Positions 5,592-7,021 of a stretch of DNA of 7,021 bases are shown in pieces; position 1 is the first letter of the stretch, and each line of letters begins with the position of its first letter. The DNA is from an uncultured Sphingomonadaceae bacterium (GTDB taxonomy: Bacteria > Pseudomonadota > Alphaproteobacteria > Sphingomonadales > Sphingomonadaceae). Location: NCBI GenBank assembly GCA_946480515.1, contig CAMLKX010000101.1:1-7021 (forward strand). Direction: 5' to 3'. The position numbers and the translations under genes are program-made. Under the pieces are notes generated by a model, which was given only the letters and a program-made list of their open reading frames with translations, was not told where the DNA came from and ran no database searches.

Positions 5592-6841
5592 TCCTCAACC
5601 GCTACGAGCGGACGATCGCCAAGCGCTATTTGCTTCCGGGCAAGGGTGAGGGCTTCATCTTCCTGGTGGCGTCGATCAGCCTTGCCGCGGTCGCCTTGGG
5701 CGTTGCGGCGCTGATCATCGTCATGAGCGTCATGAATGGCTTTCGTGCCGAGCTGTTCGACAAGATCGTCGGCCTTAATGGCCACGCGATTGTTCAGGGC
5801 TATGAGGGGCGGCTGACCGGCTGGCAGCAGATCGCCCAATCTGCCAAACGGCTTCCCGAGGTGACCTCGGCGACGCCGTTGATCGAGCAGCCGCTGATGG
5901 CCTCGGCGAATGGCCGGGTCGAGGGAGTCTTGGTCCGCGGTCTGCGGGTCGAGGATATCCGCTCCAATCCGGTGCTGACTGACAATGTCGTTTCCGGTGA
6001 TCTGCGCACCCTGATCCCGGGTAGCGGCAATGTCGCAATCGGCTCGCGCCTCGCGGAAGCGATCGGCGCCTATCCCGGTAGCCAGATCAGCCTGATCAGC
6101 CCGGAAGGCCGGTCGACCCCGGTCGGAACGGTCCCGCGGATCGTTTCTTACACCGTAACCGCCGTGTTCGAGGTCGGGGTCTATGAATATGACAATGCCT
6201 TCATCGTCATGCCGATGGAGGATGCGCAAACTCTTCTGATGCTGGGACCGGACGAAGTCGGGATGATCGAAGTCCAGGTCACCGATCCGGACCGGGTCGA
6301 GCAGCAGCTGACGGGATTGCACAATATGGTCCGCGGGCGCGGCGTGCTCGTCACCTGGCGACAGATGAATTCGGCGCTGTTCGAGGCGTTGGAGGTCGAA
6401 CGGGTGGCGATGTTCGTTGTCCTGTCGCTGATCGTACTCGTCGCCGTCTTCAACATCCTGTCGTCGCTGATCATGCTGGTTCGGGCGAAGACGCGCGACA
6501 TCGCGATCTTGCGGACGATGGGGGCAAGCCGAAAGGCCATGATGAAGATCTTCATGACGGTCGGGGTAACGATCGGAACACTCGGGATTGTCGTGGGGAT
6601 GATCCTTGGTGCTCTGTTCCTGTTCTTCCGCCAGGGCGTGGTGAATGTCATCCAGCTACTGACCGGGCAAAATCTGTGGGATCCTTCGGTGCGCTTCCTG
6701 TCGGAACTGCCGGCCAAGACGGACCCGTTCGAGGTACTGGCGATCGTCATCATCGCACTGGTCCTGTCATTCCTGGCGACGCTTTATCCGGCGTGGAAAG
6801 CCGCCAGCACCGATCCCGTCCAGGTACTCCGCTATGAATGA
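5588..6841 (+). CDS. lolC: Lipoprotein-releasing ABC transporter permease (LolC/LolE family)
   Basis: The 417-residue inner-membrane protein works with the ATPase LolD to lift mature lipoproteins out of the inner membrane and pass them to LolA. The topology is the family one: transmembrane segment 1 at about 23-48, a large periplasmic domain at about 50-270, then three segments at about 274-296, 322-347 and 382-402, within a C-terminal FtsX-type domain. The early [19 protein letters not shown] segment is typical. In the periplasmic domain TPVGTVP (177-183) resembles the LolA-binding hook of E. coli LolC. The GTG start overlaps the proS stop by four bases (GTGA) and has GAGG at 5576-5579. The lolD start lies inside the end of this gene, so the three genes are translationally coupled. 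Only one permease gene is seen; a second one could lie elsewhere, or the permease may form a homodimer. Confidence 0.93.
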   Translation: MILNRYERTIAKRYLLPGKGEGFIFLVASISLAAVALGVAALIIVMSVMNGFRAELFDKIVGLNGHAIVQGYEGRLTGWQQIAQSAKRLPEVTSATPLIEQPLMASANGRVEGVLVRGLRVEDIRSNPVLTDNVVSGDLRTLIPGSGNVAIGSRLAEAIGAYPGSQISLISPEGRSTPVGTVPRIVSYTVTAVFEVGVYEYDNAFIVMPMEDAQTLLMLGPDEVGMIEVQVTDPDRVEQQLTGLHNMVRGRGVLVTWRQMNSALFEALEVERVAMFVVLSLIVLVAVFNILSSLIMLVRAKTRDIAILRTMGASRKAMMKIFMTVGVTIGTLGIVVGMILGALFLFFRQGVVNVIQLLTGQNLWDPSVRFLSELPAKTDPFEVLAIVIIALVLSFLATLYPAWKAASTDPVQVLRYE

Positions 6842-7021
6842 AGGGGTCGGCGGGGCGGCGTCTCCGGTAATCGCGGTGCGGGATCTGACTCGCAGCTTTA
6901 CTCAGGGCGAAGTCACGATCGATGTGCTGCGGGGAATCGATCTGGCGATTGGGCCTGGTGAGATCGTGGCGCTGCTTGGCCCTTCCGGATCGGGCAAGTC
7001 GACGCTGCTGCAAGCGGTTGG
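6834..7021 (+). CDS. lolD: Lipoprotein-releasing ABC transporter ATPase, 5' part
   Basis: Only the first 62 codons and two bases are in the window; the gene continues past the right edge. The translation starts [10 protein letters not shown], then [26 protein letters not shown], a typical LolD/MacB-type start, and reaches the Walker A motif GPSGSGKST (residues 49-57) with the nucleotide-binding lysine K55. The ATG at 6834 lies inside the last codons of lolC, an overlap of eight bases, and the alternative ATG at 6838 is in a frame that soon stops. No strong ribosome site is seen before 6834, so translation probably depends on ribosomes finishing lolC. Its position directly after the permease supports LolD over other ATPases of this class. 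Signature and Walker B motifs are outside the window. Confidence 0.92.
   Translation, partial: MNEGVGGAASPVIAVRDLTRSFTQGEVTIDVLRGIDLAIGPGEIVALLGPSGSGKSTLLQAV

Overview
The window looks like a chromosomal segment of a GC-rich alphaproteobacterium, most likely from the Sphingomonadales. This placement is inferred from the short (440-residue) prolyl-tRNA synthetase followed by a lolCD pair, the alphaproteobacterial style of the acetolactate synthase subunits, and the overall codon use. No mobile elements, phage genes, CRISPR arrays or toxin-antitoxin genes are visible. This is an ordinary housekeeping region, and I found no new multi-gene system in it.

Layout. An elongator tRNA-Met(CAT) lies at 4-80. 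Two forward genes for exported proteins follow: a CAP/SCP-like secreted protein (219-737) and a SIMPL/DUF541 periplasmic protein (808-1593). A small stem-loop before the second gene carries its ribosome binding site. The SIMPL gene meets the reverse-strand operon ilvB-ilvH (3879 down to 1595) tail to tail, with one base between the two stop codons. ilvB and ilvH encode the catalytic and valine-sensing subunits of acetolactate synthase, the first common step of branched-chain amino acid synthesis. Their start and stop codons share one base.

A divergent intergenic region (3880-4268) separates ilvB from the forward genes. On the ilvB strand it holds a strong hairpin followed by a T-rich run, about 80 bases before the ilvB start. 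This is best read as a transcription attenuator. A second hairpin with a GCAA loop lies just upstream of it.

The forward operon proS-lolC-lolD then runs off the end. proS starts at TTG (4269), lolC overlaps it by 4 bases, and lolD (partial, from 6834) overlaps lolC by 8 bases. This couples a tRNA-charging enzyme with the inner-membrane ABC transporter that releases lipoproteins towards the outer membrane.

The points most worth a second look are the ilvB leader attenuator, the GEA sequence in place of GDG in the thiamine-diphosphate/metal motif of IlvB, the ribosome-site stem-loop before the SIMPL gene, the eight-proline run in the SIMPL protein, and the LolC-like hook in the single Lol permease.
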